Notes under the pieces: generated by a model
What the model saw: the letters and a program-made list of their open reading frames with translations, nothing else
Databases searched by the model: none
What the model was told of the DNA's origin: nothing
Assembly: GCF_001887355.1 (NCBI RefSeq)
Contig: NZ_MPIN01000004.1
Location: 535,733 to 599,732 of the forward strand
Origin: Cystobacter ferrugineus
GTDB lineage: Bacteria; Myxococcota; Myxococcia; Myxococcales; Myxococcaceae
Direction of reading: 5' to 3'
Length of the DNA: 64,000 nucleotides
Translations under genes and position numbers: made by a program
Shown here: positions 49,701-57,534 of the stretch, piece by piece
Layout: each line of letters starts with the position of its first letter
Numbering within the stretch: position 1 is the stretch's first letter

Positions 49701-51029
49701 TCACGAGATGCGATGGCGCGAATCAGCCGGCGGTAACGTGGAGACGGCCGGGGCGGACTCCTCCTGCGCCAGAGGCAGCTCGACCGTGAACGTGGCGCCC
49801 TCTCCGGGGGTGCTGGACGCGACGATGGTGCCGCCGCTCGACTCGACAATCTGCCGGCAGATGTAGAGCCCCAGTCCCAGGCCGCCATAGTGGCGTCCGG
49901 ACACCGCCCGCTCGAAGCGCCGGAAGATGCGCTCGAGCGCCGCGCTGGGGATGCCAATGCCCTCGTCGCGGACCGTCAGCCGCGCGCGCTTCCCCAGCGA
50001 CTCGAGCCGCACCCGGATCGGTTTGCCCTCGCCATACTTGAGGGCGTTGGACAGCAGGTTGTCGAGCACCTGCTGGAACCGGACTTCATCCACCCAGGCC
50101 ACGAGGGGCTGGGCCTTCTCCAGCTCGAGGGAGTACCCGGCGCGGGCCGCCTCGGGCTCGAAGCGCTCCATGACTTCCCGCACGAGCACCTCGAGCTCCA
50201 CCTTCGCCGGGTGCAGCTCCAACCGTCCCGCCCCGATGCGTGACACGTCGAGCAGATCGTCCACCAACTCCACGAGCTTCTTCACCTGGCGCTGAGCCAT
50301 CTCGATGTGGCCCAGGCCGCGCTCGGGGCAGGGTGGGGTCGGCGCCGAGAGCTCGCGCCGGAGCGCCTGCAGCTTGAGGTTCAGCGGTGTGAGCGGTGTC
50401 TTGAGCTCATGGCTGGCCACCGAGAGGAACTCGTCCCGGGTGGCCACCGCCTGCTCCGCGCGCGCCAGACTCTGGCGCAGCCGAAGCGCATCCACCCACA
50501 TCATCCGCAACGTCAGTGCCACGCTCGCCACCACCGCCAGGGCGCTCACCCAGCGCTGGAGCTCCAGCGGCGGTTGCTCGACGAGTGGTGGCAGCAGTCC
50601 AGCCACCACCACCATCCACACGACGACGCCGAACGCGACGAACATGTAGCGGGCGAGCGCGGGCCGCTCGACGTAGGGCAGCACCAGCACGACCCCGGCG
50701 AGGGCAATCAACACCAGGGCCGCGAACAGGAAGTGGAGGAAGAGCGCCCCGAGGGCCACCATCACCAGGAGCGCGTAGCCACTCAGGAGGGCCGCACGCT
50801 CCGTGTGCCCGCGGGCGGCCAGACGCCGGGAGCGCGCGAGGGCCAGCGTGTACACCAGCACCGCCCCCGTTCCCCCCGTCAGCGCCACGCTGCGCAGCAC
50901 GGCCGCGAAGACGGCGTAGACGAGCAGGAAGCCCACCGCGATGGGCAGCATGAACTGGAGGAATTGTCCGAGCCGCAGGTGCTTCAGCGCTTCTTCGGAG
51001 AGTTCAGGGGTCCGGGAGGGGCTCGTCAT
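49701..51029 (-). CDS. Membrane sensor histidine kinase, orphan
   Basis: 442 residues from ATG 51029. About six transmembrane helices fill residues 25-180 (LPIAVGFLLVYAVFAAVL; LLVMVALGALFLHFLFAALVLIALAG). The HisKA helix with phospho-His is FLSVASHELKTPLTPL, and the ATPase boxes are present: NLLSNALKYG (N), RDEGIGIP (G1), IFRRFERA (F), GLGLGLYICRQIV (G2). There is no extracytoplasmic sensor domain to speak of, so the signal is probably sensed in the membrane. No response regulator gene is adjacent. Confidence 0.92.
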   Translation of the reverse strand: MTSPSRTPELSEEALKHLRLGQFLQFMLPIAVGFLLVYAVFAAVLRSVALTGGTGAVLVYTLALARSRRLAARGHTERAALLSGYALLVMVALGALFLHFLFAALVLIALAGVVLVLPYVERPALARYMFVAFGVVVWMVVVAGLLPPLVEQPPLELQRWVSALAVVASVALTLRMMWVDALRLRQSLARAEQAVATRDEFLSVASHELKTPLTPLNLKLQALRRELSAPTPPCPERGLGHIEMAQRQVKKLVELVDDLLDVSRIGAGRLELHPAKVELEVLVREVMERFEPEAARAGYSLELEKAQPLVAWVDEVRFQQVLDNLLSNALKYGEGKPIRVRLESLGKRARLTVRDEGIGIPSAALERIFRRFERAVSGRHYGGLGLGLYICRQIVESSGGTIVASSTPGEGATFTVELPLAQEESAPAVSTLPPADSRHRIS

Positions 51030-51071
51030 TCGACACCGCTTGGGGGAACGAATCACGAATGCCCGCCGCTG

Positions 51072-51647
51072 TCACGAGTCGACGGCGGCTCCCTGTTGGC
51101 CGCGAAGAAGACGCATGAAGCTCGCGATCTTCCGCCGGGTCTCTCTTTCGTCCGTGGCCAGGTTCTGCTCGATGGTGAGGCCCGAGAAGAACGTCAGCAC
51201 CTGGTCGGCCAGCTCCTTGGCGTCACACGAGGGCAGCGCGGCCTCGAGGTTGCGCGCCAGGGCCGACCGGAGTTTGCGCCGGTTCTCGCGAATCAGTGTC
51301 TCGACCGCGGGGGGCAGGACCGCCACCTCGCGGAGTGAGTTGACCAGCAGGCAGCCTGGCGAGCCGTAGGCGCAGCGCAAGCCGAGCGAGAGGAAGCGTT
51401 CGACGTTGTCCAGGCCCAGGGGTTGGGCCGAGAGGAGCGCGTCCGTGTCGGCCTGCTCGAGGTAGAACTTCAGGCCCTCGGTGAACAGGTCGTCCTTGCC
51501 TCGAAACTCGGCATAGAGCCCCGACTTGTTGACGCCCGTCGCGCGCTCGATGTCCTGAAGGCTCGTGTCGGCGTAGCCCTTCTTCCAGAACACGCCGATG
51601 GCTTTTCGCAGGACTCCTTCCCGGCTGAATCCCTTGGGTCGTGACAT
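51072..51647 (-). CDS. TetR family transcriptional regulator
   Basis: 191 residues. N-terminal HTH: VLRKAIGVFWKKGYADTSLQDIERATGVNKSGLYAEFRGKDDLF is split over the usual three helices. The C-terminal ligand domain has cysteines (CAYGSPGCLLVNS; SCDAKELAD). It follows the flavodoxin gene after 7 bp on the same strand, so it is in the same transcript and probably represses it from the palindrome before the flavodoxin gene. The TetR/flavodoxin set suggests response to quinones or electrophiles. Confidence 0.92.
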   Translation of the reverse strand: MSRPKGFSREGVLRKAIGVFWKKGYADTSLQDIERATGVNKSGLYAEFRGKDDLFTEGLKFYLEQADTDALLSAQPLGLDNVERFLSLGLRCAYGSPGCLLVNSLREVAVLPPAVETLIRENRRKLRSALARNLEAALPSCDAKELADQVLTFFSGLTIEQNLATDERETRRKIASFMRLLRGQQGAAVDS

Positions 51648-51654
51648 GCTCCAC

Positions 51655-52263
51655 TCACTTTCGCTGGGCGAGAACAGCCCTCCCGACCTTCAGTTCCCTG
51701 GCGACGTTCGTCACACGCTGCCCGAGGAACTCGGCGGTCCTCAAGTCCGCTGGCGGCGGCGCGACGTCCGAGGACTGATCGAGGTTGGACTGGGCCGACA
51801 CGCCCAGCGTGTACGCATCCCGGTTGAGCACGTCCTCGTTCGTGAAGGAACGGTTGTTGCCGTACGGCAGGCCCAGGTTCACCCAGTGCATGTGGTGCTG
51901 CGCCGCGAACGTCATGAGTTGAATCAGGGAGTTCTGCTTGTCGCCACCCCGGGAGCCGCCATTGGTGAAGCCCGCCGCCACTTTGTTCGCCCAGCGTTTC
52001 TCCGCGTACTGCAGGTGAGAGGTCGCATCCATGAAGGCCTTGAACTGAGCCGACAGGCTGCCCATGTACGTGGGCGCGCCCATGATGATGGCATCGGCGG
52101 AATCCAGGACGTCCCAGCGCGACGGCGCCTCTTCGGCCCGGATGAGCAGGACCTCCGTGCCGGGCTCCTTCGCGGCACCGGCCGCCACTGCCTCGGCCAC
52201 CTTCGTCGTGTGGCCACCACGACCGCTGTGATAGACGACAACCACTCGAACGGTCTCGGACAT
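51655..52263 (-). CDS. WrbA-like flavodoxin-fold NAD(P)H:quinone oxidoreductase
   Basis: 202 residues from ATG 52263, preceded by GAGGA. Flavodoxin fold: VVVVYHSGRGGHTTKVAEAVAAGA (FMN phosphate loop), DAIIMGAPTYMGSLSAQFKAFMD, VAAGFTNGGSRGGDK and HWVNLGLPYG. These match WrbA-type FMN quinone reductases, which reduce quinones by two electrons and so avoid redox cycling. The TetR repressor gene follows directly. Confidence 0.9.
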   Translation of the reverse strand: MSETVRVVVVYHSGRGGHTTKVAEAVAAGAAKEPGTEVLLIRAEEAPSRWDVLDSADAIIMGAPTYMGSLSAQFKAFMDATSHLQYAEKRWANKVAAGFTNGGSRGGDKQNSLIQLMTFAAQHHMHWVNLGLPYGNNRSFTNEDVLNRDAYTLGVSAQSNLDQSSDVAPPPADLRTAEFLGQRVTNVARELKVGRAVLAQRK

Positions 52264-52333
52264 GGGAGTTCCTCTTCTTTCGCGTGTGCGCCGTGGCGCC
52301 CTTTCCGAGCGTGCACGACGAGGGCTCGTCATT

Positions 52334-52349
52334 TGAACCGATCAGTTCA
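52334..52349. promoter_or_regulatory. TetR-type operator and promoter for the flavodoxin-TetR operon
   Basis: TGAAC, 6 nt, GTTCA is an exact inverted repeat. It lies ~70 bp before the flavodoxin ATG. On the minus strand TTGCAA (-35) and TACTGA (-10), 17 nt apart, overlap its left edge, so a bound TetR dimer would cover the -10 box. Inferred from symmetry and position. Confidence 0.6.
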
Positions 52350-52416
52350 GTAAGCGAGGGCTTGTTCCATTGCAAGCCCATTCCGCGCGAGAAGTGGGGT
52401 CGGACAACTCGTGTTC

Positions 52417-53196
52417 TCAGGGCTTCGTGCCGGACAGCAGCCCTTGGATGCGCACCCAATGTGTGGAGGTCGGGTAGCGGGCGCGGAAAGCCTCGGCGCG
52501 CGCCTCCGCCTCCGTGCGGCGTCCCATCCTCACCAGCGCGTCGATGGCCAGCACCTCCCGCTCCTGTGCCAGCGCTCCCGACGGGAAGCGCACGGCGTGT
52601 CGCTCCGCCTCCGCGAGCGCCTCCGCCGCCACCCCTCGCTGAAGTGCCTGATAGGCCCCCTCGAGCAGCGCGAGTTCCTCGTCCAGCGGTGGGGCTTCGG
52701 GTGCTCGGGCGCGAGGGACTCGGGGCGTGGGAGCGGCGGCGCCCCTGGGCCTCGCGGGCTCGGGCCTCGGCTCGGGTTCGGGCGGAGCGGGTTCGGGCGG
52801 AGCCGCTTCCTCTCGTGCGGGTTCGGGCGCGGGTGGGGTGGGCGCCGCCACGGGCGCCACCGCGCGGGTCTCCGCTCGCTCTCGCTCGAAGAGACGGCCC
52901 GCCTGGAAGCTGCCTCCCGCGAGCACCACCACCGCCACCCCCGTGAGCACCTTGGCTTTCACTCCGGAGGCGACCGCCGGAGCCACGCTCCCGGACGGGG
53001 GGGGCGCCGCTCCCGGGGCGGGAGCGGCCGGCGGTGCGCCTCCCGGAGGCCCGAGCAGCGGCCCCAGCTTCCCCGCGAGCGAGGCGAGCTGTTCGGCCGA
53101 GGGCTCGTCCAGGCGCGCCGCCCCGAGCAACTCGCGCAACTCGTCGGAGGCCTCGGAGTCCGGCTCCAGCAGGCGTACGGGCTCGCGTGGATTCAT
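52417..53196 (-). CDS. Membrane protein with proline-rich linker and TPR-like end, ECF partner
   Basis: 259 residues from ATG 53196, GGAGG upstream, overlapping the sigma factor stop (ATGA). Short acidic N-terminus, one helix (VLTGVAVVVLAGGSFQAGRLF), a long Pro/Glu/Ala-rich spacer of ~90 residues and a C-terminal TPR/YbgF-like domain (ALLEGAYQALQRGVAAEALAEAERHAVRFP; RMGRRTEAEARAEAFRARYP). The arrangement, cytoplasmic stub, helix, periplasmic reach, is that of an anti-sigma or sigma-associated sensor, although no classic zinc anti-sigma motif is seen. Probably controls the ECF sigma factor. Confidence 0.75.
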   Translation of the reverse strand: MNPREPVRLLEPDSEASDELRELLGAARLDEPSAEQLASLAGKLGPLLGPPGGAPPAAPAPGAAPPPSGSVAPAVASGVKAKVLTGVAVVVLAGGSFQAGRLFERERAETRAVAPVAAPTPPAPEPAREEAAPPEPAPPEPEPRPEPARPRGAAAPTPRVPRARAPEAPPLDEELALLEGAYQALQRGVAAEALAEAERHAVRFPSGALAQEREVLAIDALVRMGRRTEAEARAEAFRARYPTSTHWVRIQGLLSGTKP

Positions 53197-53753
53197 GACG
53201 CGCCTCCTTCCGCCCGGGCCCGGGCCACCGCCTGCTTCACGTGCTCGCGCCCCGCGTACAGCCGCGAGTAAGCCGTCTGCAACGGACACCCCACCGCCTG
53301 CGCCACTTCCGCCATGGGCCATTGCTCGAGCTCGAAGAGCACGAACACCGCCCGCTTGTCCTCGTCCAGCTCCTCGAGGATCCGATCCAGCAGCGCCCTG
53401 GCCTGCTTGCGCGCCACCACCTCCACCTGCTCGGGCGCCTGCGCTCCCTCCGGCAGCTCCTCGACGGCCGTCTCCCGGCGGATGTGCGCCCGCCTCCGGT
53501 AGTCCGACGCCACGCGCCGGCAGATGCCGAACAGCCACGTGCGCACCGTCGCGCTCCCATCGAAGTCGGACAGGCGCCGGTGCACCACCACGAACGCCTC
53601 CTGGCACACGTCCTCCAGGTCCTCCTCGCGCACGCCCAGCCGGCGCAGCGTGCGCCACACGAACAGCGCGCTCTCGGCGTAGACCTGCTGGAAGTCGGGG
53701 GGCCGCGGCGTCGGCCCGGCCTGGGCCCGCGGTGCCAGTGGCGGAGGCGTCAT
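53193..53753 (-). CDS. ECF-type RNA polymerase sigma factor
   Basis: 186 residues. Region 2 (LFVWRTLRRLGVREEDLEDVCQEAFVVVHRRLSDF; TWLFGICRRVASDYRRR) and region 4 (ILEELDEDKRAVFVLFELEQWPMAEVAQAVGCPLQTAYSRL) are present and no region 3 separates them by much, as in ECF sigma factors. It is the middle gene of a three-gene operon: a secreted protein 4 bp upstream and the coupled membrane protein downstream. Signal unknown. Confidence 0.93.
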   Translation of the reverse strand: MTPPPLAPRAQAGPTPRPPDFQQVYAESALFVWRTLRRLGVREEDLEDVCQEAFVVVHRRLSDFDGSATVRTWLFGICRRVASDYRRRAHIRRETAVEELPEGAQAPEQVEVVARKQARALLDRILEELDEDKRAVFVLFELEQWPMAEVAQAVGCPLQTAYSRLYAGREHVKQAVARARAEGGAS

Positions 53754-53757
53754 CAGC

Positions 53758-54747
53758 TCATCCCTCCCAGGGACCGGGGAACGAAACGCCCACGTCCAAC
53801 GTCACCTGCACCGGTAGCCCCAATCGTGGGTCCTCGGCTGTCCCGTCGGGCTTGATCAGCCGCACCGTCGGGCGCAGCCAGCCCCAGGACACGCCGAGTC
53901 CCGTGTGCAGCGCCCGCCTCCCGTCCAGCCGCCGCTCCAGCCGGAAGCGCGGGCCCACGTCTCCGCGCAGCAGCGCCTCGGACCGGCTCTGCTGGAAACC
54001 CTCGCTGTGGGCGAACACCAGCGCGAACGCCGCCGAGCCGCAGGCCGACACGCGCCAGTCCCCACTCTCCGCCGACACCGGACACACCCCCGCCTCGGCC
54101 ACCGGGGACACCAGGGTGAGATGGCCTCCGTCCTTCGTGTAGGGCGCGTAGGGGTACAAGGCGAATCGCAGCAGCCACGTCCAGTCTCCAGGGCCTCCCG
54201 ACCACAAGGTGCCCGCGAGCCCCGGTGCCACCGCGAAGCCCAGACCCAGGGTGCCACTGACCGCCACGGTCAGCTCCCGCTCGCCGCGCTTCCCCGTGGG
54301 CTCGGGTGGCGGTTGTTCCGCGGCGGGGAGCTCGGGGGGAGCAGGGGAGGGCGGAAGCTCGGGCGCGGGGCCCGAGAGTGCCGCGGACGGGTCGATCATC
54401 AGCGCGATGACCAGCAGCAGGCGGGGATCGATGGCGGAGCACGCTTCCTCCGCCGTGGAGACCTCTCGGCCTCCGAGCACGTTGCCACGCGCGTCCACCA
54501 GTGACAGCCGCGCCTTCCAGCCCGAGGGCCGTCCGCGCTCGAGCACCCCATCCACGAGGAACTCCGGCTCGGGCCCGAACACCGTGCGACCGAGCCGCGC
54601 TTCCACCGCGCGGGCGAGCGGCCCGGCCTGGATGCACCCGGGGGGAGCGCTCCAGCGCAGTCCCCACCGGGACTCGGAGCCCGGACCGGCGAGCACTGGA
54701 GCACTGGCCAGCAGCAGGAAGAGCGCACACCTCGGCAGCACACCCAT
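53758..54747 (-). CDS. Secreted hypothetical protein of the ECF operon
   Basis: 329 residues with signal peptide (LPRCALFLLLASAPVLAG). After a proline-rich linker (residues ~125-150: PELPPSPAPPELP) the second half is beta-strand rich with alternating residues (LTVAVSGTLGLGFAVAPGLAG; WLLRFALYPYAPY; VQVTLDVGVSFPG), consistent with an outer-membrane or periplasmic barrel. No family recognised. First gene of the ECF operon, so it may be the sensed or effector component. Confidence 0.72.
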   Translation of the reverse strand: MGVLPRCALFLLLASAPVLAGPGSESRWGLRWSAPPGCIQAGPLARAVEARLGRTVFGPEPEFLVDGVLERGRPSGWKARLSLVDARGNVLGGREVSTAEEACSAIDPRLLLVIALMIDPSAALSGPAPELPPSPAPPELPAAEQPPPEPTGKRGERELTVAVSGTLGLGFAVAPGLAGTLWSGGPGDWTWLLRFALYPYAPYTKDGGHLTLVSPVAEAGVCPVSAESGDWRVSACGSAAFALVFAHSEGFQQSRSEALLRGDVGPRFRLERRLDGRRALHTGLGVSWGWLRPTVRLIKPDGTAEDPRLGLPVQVTLDVGVSFPGPWEG

Positions 54748-54774
54748 GCGCGGCCTTAAACCACGCCGGGCGCC

Positions 54775-55773
54775 TCAATGCGACGTGGACAAGGCGCGCC
54801 GCGCCACCAGACCATTCTCGCCCACCACCCAGACGTCCTTCTCGCTCGAGCCCCAGACGTCATGGAGCTCCAGCGCCGCGTCGTCCCAGTGCTGCTCCCG
54901 GTTCCAGACTTGCCCGTCGAAGTGGTCGACCAGACCGCCGGAGCCCACGACCCACACCTTTCCTGTCGTCCCCCAGAGGGCAGTCCAGCGGCTCGTGTCC
55001 TCACGGTGGGCCGCGTCCAGAAGGGAGAGCTGTCTCCAGTCTTCTCCCCCTCCCTTGTGCAGCACCACCATCTTCTGTTCGCTCGGGTAGTCATAGGGGT
55101 CGACGTGGTAGAGGGCCCAGGCATCGACGGGATCGGAGCCACCCAGGTCCCGGCAGCGCGAGCTCGTGGGAAGCCGCGGGAGCTCGGCCTTGAAGCTTGT
55201 ACCGTTCCAATGGGCCAGGTTGCCCTGGTCGAGCTGGCACACCCAGACATTCCCTGGACCATTGCCCCACACGTCGGCCTCGGAGCCGTGTCCCGTTGGC
55301 AGGGGGCTCGAGGTCCACTCCTTCCCATTGAAATGCAGGACGCCACCCAGGTTCCCCCCGGCGACCCAGACATCCTCCGGACCGCTGGCCCACACGCTGG
55401 TTCCCCCCGAGTCGGCCGCCCGGGTCCACTGGGCTCCATCCCAGTGGAGCGTGACGCGCTCACCCACGGCCCAGACGTCCTTCGGCCCCTGGGCCCACAC
55501 CGCCTTCAGGTTCTCGTCCGTGCCCGAGTCCACCGGGGACCAATGGCTTCCGTCGAAGTGGAGGATGGTGCCCGCCTGCCCCACCGCCCACACGTCTTGG
55601 GGGCCATTGCCGTGGATGGCCTCGAGCGTGTGCGTGGTCCCACTGCCGGCGCGGATCCACTCGGGACCCCGCTCGCCGCCACATCCGGTGAGCACGTAGC
55701 TGAGGGCCAGCAGCAGGGCCACCACCCGGAGCGACGTCGCGGCCGCGAGATTCAAGGCAATCATCACGTTCAA
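54775..55773 (-). CDS. Beta-propeller lipoprotein, unknown function
   Basis: 332 residues. I choose TTG 55773 because GGGAGGA lies 6-7 nt before it; an ATG 9 bp downstream has a worse spacing. Signal ends VLTGC. The mature part repeats DVWAVGQAGTILHFDGSHW-like blades about seven times (EDVWVAGGNLGGVLHFNGKEW; VWVVGSGGLVDHFDGQVW; DVWVVGENGLVARR), a six- or seven-bladed propeller typical of myxobacterial lipoproteins. No enzyme motif. It is only loosely placed, 27 bp before the ECF operon's first gene on the same strand. Confidence 0.8.
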   Translation of the reverse strand: MNVMIALNLAAATSLRVVALLLALSYVLTGCGGERGPEWIRAGSGTTHTLEAIHGNGPQDVWAVGQAGTILHFDGSHWSPVDSGTDENLKAVWAQGPKDVWAVGERVTLHWDGAQWTRAADSGGTSVWASGPEDVWVAGGNLGGVLHFNGKEWTSSPLPTGHGSEADVWGNGPGNVWVCQLDQGNLAHWNGTSFKAELPRLPTSSRCRDLGGSDPVDAWALYHVDPYDYPSEQKMVVLHKGGGEDWRQLSLLDAAHREDTSRWTALWGTTGKVWVVGSGGLVDHFDGQVWNREQHWDDAALELHDVWGSSEKDVWVVGENGLVARRALSTSH

Positions 55774-55941
55774 GGCACTTCCTCCCAGAATGAGGCCAGA
55801 CGTCTCCCGTGAGCGGCGGACGCCGTGTCGCACCGCCCCGAGGGGCCTGGCCGTTGTGTCTGACACCCACTGAATGGGGGGACCCCGGTGGTTTTTTGAA
55901 GGGATTTATTCCGGCGTTTTCGGCGAGAGGAAGGTGGATGC

Positions 55942-56118
55942 ATGGCGGTGGCCCCGTTCGACGCAATCGTCTCCGCGACGAGGGCGGCGGCCCTCAACAT
56001 GAAGGGCATTGCCGGCATGCCCGCGGAGCAGGTTGCCCGGGCCTACGTGCGCAGCATCGAGGGGAGTGACACCGGCCAGGTCATCGACGCGCGGAGGTTC
56101 GCCGCACAGGAGGGCTGA
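55942..56118 (+). CDS. Small 58-residue protein, unknown
   Basis: ATG 55942 to TGA 56118. Product begins MAVAPFDAIVSATRAAALNM and ends ARRFAAQEG; amphipathic helix-like pattern with no Cys. A GGAAGGTGG site lies just upstream with good spacing, and codon third positions are GC-rich, as in real genes of this genome. No homologue recognised. It is a candidate small protein, unverified. Confidence 0.5.
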   Translation: MAVAPFDAIVSATRAAALNMKGIAGMPAEQVARAYVRSIEGSDTGQVIDARRFAAQEG

Positions 56119-56174
56119 CGGCACACCGCTCAGGGTGCACCCATGTCCGCCCCGGGAAGGGTGTTGGGAAGGAG

Positions 56175-56222
56175 TGCCAAATGACTCGTTCCGACATCTC
56201 TCCTCCTACGAGTTGTCTGGCA
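56175..56222 (+). repeat. Structured repeat, copy 1
   Basis: A 48-nt stem-loop: TGCCA/TGGCA outer stem, GACT paired with AGTT (one G-U), loop of 24 nt starting CGTTCCGAC. A second copy is at 57482-57532. Between the copies the outer stem changes from TGCCA/TGGCA to TGTCA/TGACA, a compensatory change, so RNA or DNA structure is likely conserved. Confidence 0.6.
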
Positions 56223-56387
56223 GTTTACTCCCGGGAATGTGTCAGACCCGACTTTCGCTGTTTTTAGCCAGCCGAGCGTCGCAGTTCATGCGACCCTCGG
56301 CTGAAGCTGTGCATGGGGTGGTCCACTCCGCCGAGGCTGGACGGGAGTGCAGACAGGTAACGCAGCGAAGCGCCGAGGAGCAAGGCA

Positions 56388-56893
56388 ATGTACCCATCAG
56401 GCCTGACGCGGTTGATGGCGCTGCTGGTAGCCGTGGCAGTGATAGACCTCGGATGCGCGCCCACACGCAAGTGCCCCAGCGCAAGATGTACCTGATCACC
56501 GAGAATGCAAGCAGCATCGACTTTCAAGAAGATGCACGCGGCATCGGTGGCGCTGGAGTTGAGTTTTACTGCAACGAACTGAAAATACAGTGCTATGACA
56601 AGTGCTGGAGGCGCAAGCCTTCGATTTGGAGCATCAAGAAACACTCCGCCGCGCACCGCGAGTTGTGCACCAAGAAGTGCCGCGAAGAGTTCAATGAGTG
56701 CGTTGACAAGATAGAGGAGCTTGAGCGGCAAGAGTCGCAGAGCAAGAAACTGCAATTCCCAAGCATCAACGAGGCTCTCGACTGGCTCAGGGAACACACG
56801 CCCGAGGCGCCGCCCGGAACCCATGTGGTCGTGGCCGGAGTCGGCTTTGTTATCGCGGCAATTGGCGGTGCGCTCTTTCTTGTCCCCATCTGA
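56388..56893 (+). pseudogene. Lipoprotein gene with apparent frameshift
   Basis: ATG 56388 has GAGGAG 9 nt upstream and encodes MYPSGLTRLMALLVAVAVI with lipobox DLGC, then CAPTRKCPSARCT and a stop at 56493-56495. The remaining sense continues in another frame from AGATGTACCTG: YLITENASSIDFQEDARGIGG, a Cys-rich middle (FYCNELKIQCYDKCWRRK, LCTKKCREEFNEC) and a C-terminal helix (VVVAGVGFVIAAIGGALFLV). That second part, ATG 56486 to 56893, is 135 residues and could be translated on its own, but the lipoprotein signal belongs in front of it. A single base change at about 56486-56495 would restore one ~170-residue lipoprotein. Function unknown. Confidence 0.65.
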
Positions 56894-56926
56894 GCCCACC
56901 ACAAAAACGAAAGACTTGGCGTCACC

Positions 56927-57322
56927 ATGCCCTATATTCCAGATTTTGATACGGATGCAATCCTCGACATTCTCAATCTGATCAGCCAGAAGCATCCGGA
57001 GGGTTCACCAGAGAGGGACGCAATCGAGCTTGCGCAGATTGCATTGATCTATCCCCGCCACATGCGGAAAGAGGATGATTTTCGCAGGTTCTATAGGGAC
57101 TTTCTTGACCCTTCATTCAAGCTAAAGGTCTCCCATGAATTCGCAACTCGAGAAGAGGCAGACAAATGGCTGGCCAGCGGGAAGGTAGAGGACGCGGAGC
57201 GCGTCAGAATCGCTGGCAAGGGTTTCATGGTTGTCCGATTGCCCGGGAGGTTTACGTTCATGAGCGCACCCCTTGAAGGGGAAGAGGAGGGAACAGACGA
57301 ATCAGAGGAGGATTCCGAGTAG
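56927..57322 (+). CDS. 131-residue unknown protein next to the lipoprotein
   Basis: No family recognised. Acidic (IPDFDTDAILDILNLISQ at the start, EGEEEGTDESEEDSE at the end) with a central helical region (FRRFYRDFLDPSFKLKVSHEFATREEADKWLASGK) and an FMVVRLPG strand. No signal peptide, so cytoplasmic. It starts 33 bp after the lipoprotein region on the same strand and may be its partner, for instance as an immunity protein; this is a guess from position. Codon use is more AT-rich than average. Confidence 0.7.
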   Translation: MPYIPDFDTDAILDILNLISQKHPEGSPERDAIELAQIALIYPRHMRKEDDFRRFYRDFLDPSFKLKVSHEFATREEADKWLASGKVEDAERVRIAGKGFMVVRLPGRFTFMSAPLEGEEEGTDESEEDSE

Positions 57323-57329
57323 GCGACAG

Positions 57330-57455
57330 ACGGTGAAGCGGATGCAGGGGCCGCCAGCGGTGAGCGTCTCGGCCTTGTCCAAGCAGGCGGACGTACCGCG
57401 GCCGACGTTCTCGCAGTGGCTGAGGGCCTCGCTCGATCGCGGAGCCTCGTCTGCC
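57330..57455 (+). pseudogene. Transposase fragment (HTH)
   Basis: An in-frame stretch reads KRMQGPPAVSVSALSKQAD then VPRPTFSQWLRAS, the helix-turn-helix found at the front of IS3-type transposase subunits. It has no proper start and decays after ~40 residues. Likely a stump of an old insertion sequence. Confidence 0.5.
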
Positions 57456-57481
57456 TTGACCGAGGAGAGGAATCCGGGAAA

Positions 57482-57532
57482 GGTGTCAAGGACTCGTTCC
57501 GACGCCTCTGCTCATACCAGTCGTCTGACACC
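57482..57532 (+). repeat. Structured repeat, copy 2
   Basis: GGTGTCA/TGACACC outer stem (7 bp), bulge, GACT/AGTC inner stem (4 bp) and a 24-nt loop beginning CGTTCCGAC. It resembles the copy at 56175-56222 but the stem bases differ in a compensating way. It abuts the broken end of the IS4-type transposase fragment. Confidence 0.65.
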
Positions 57533-57534
57533 CT

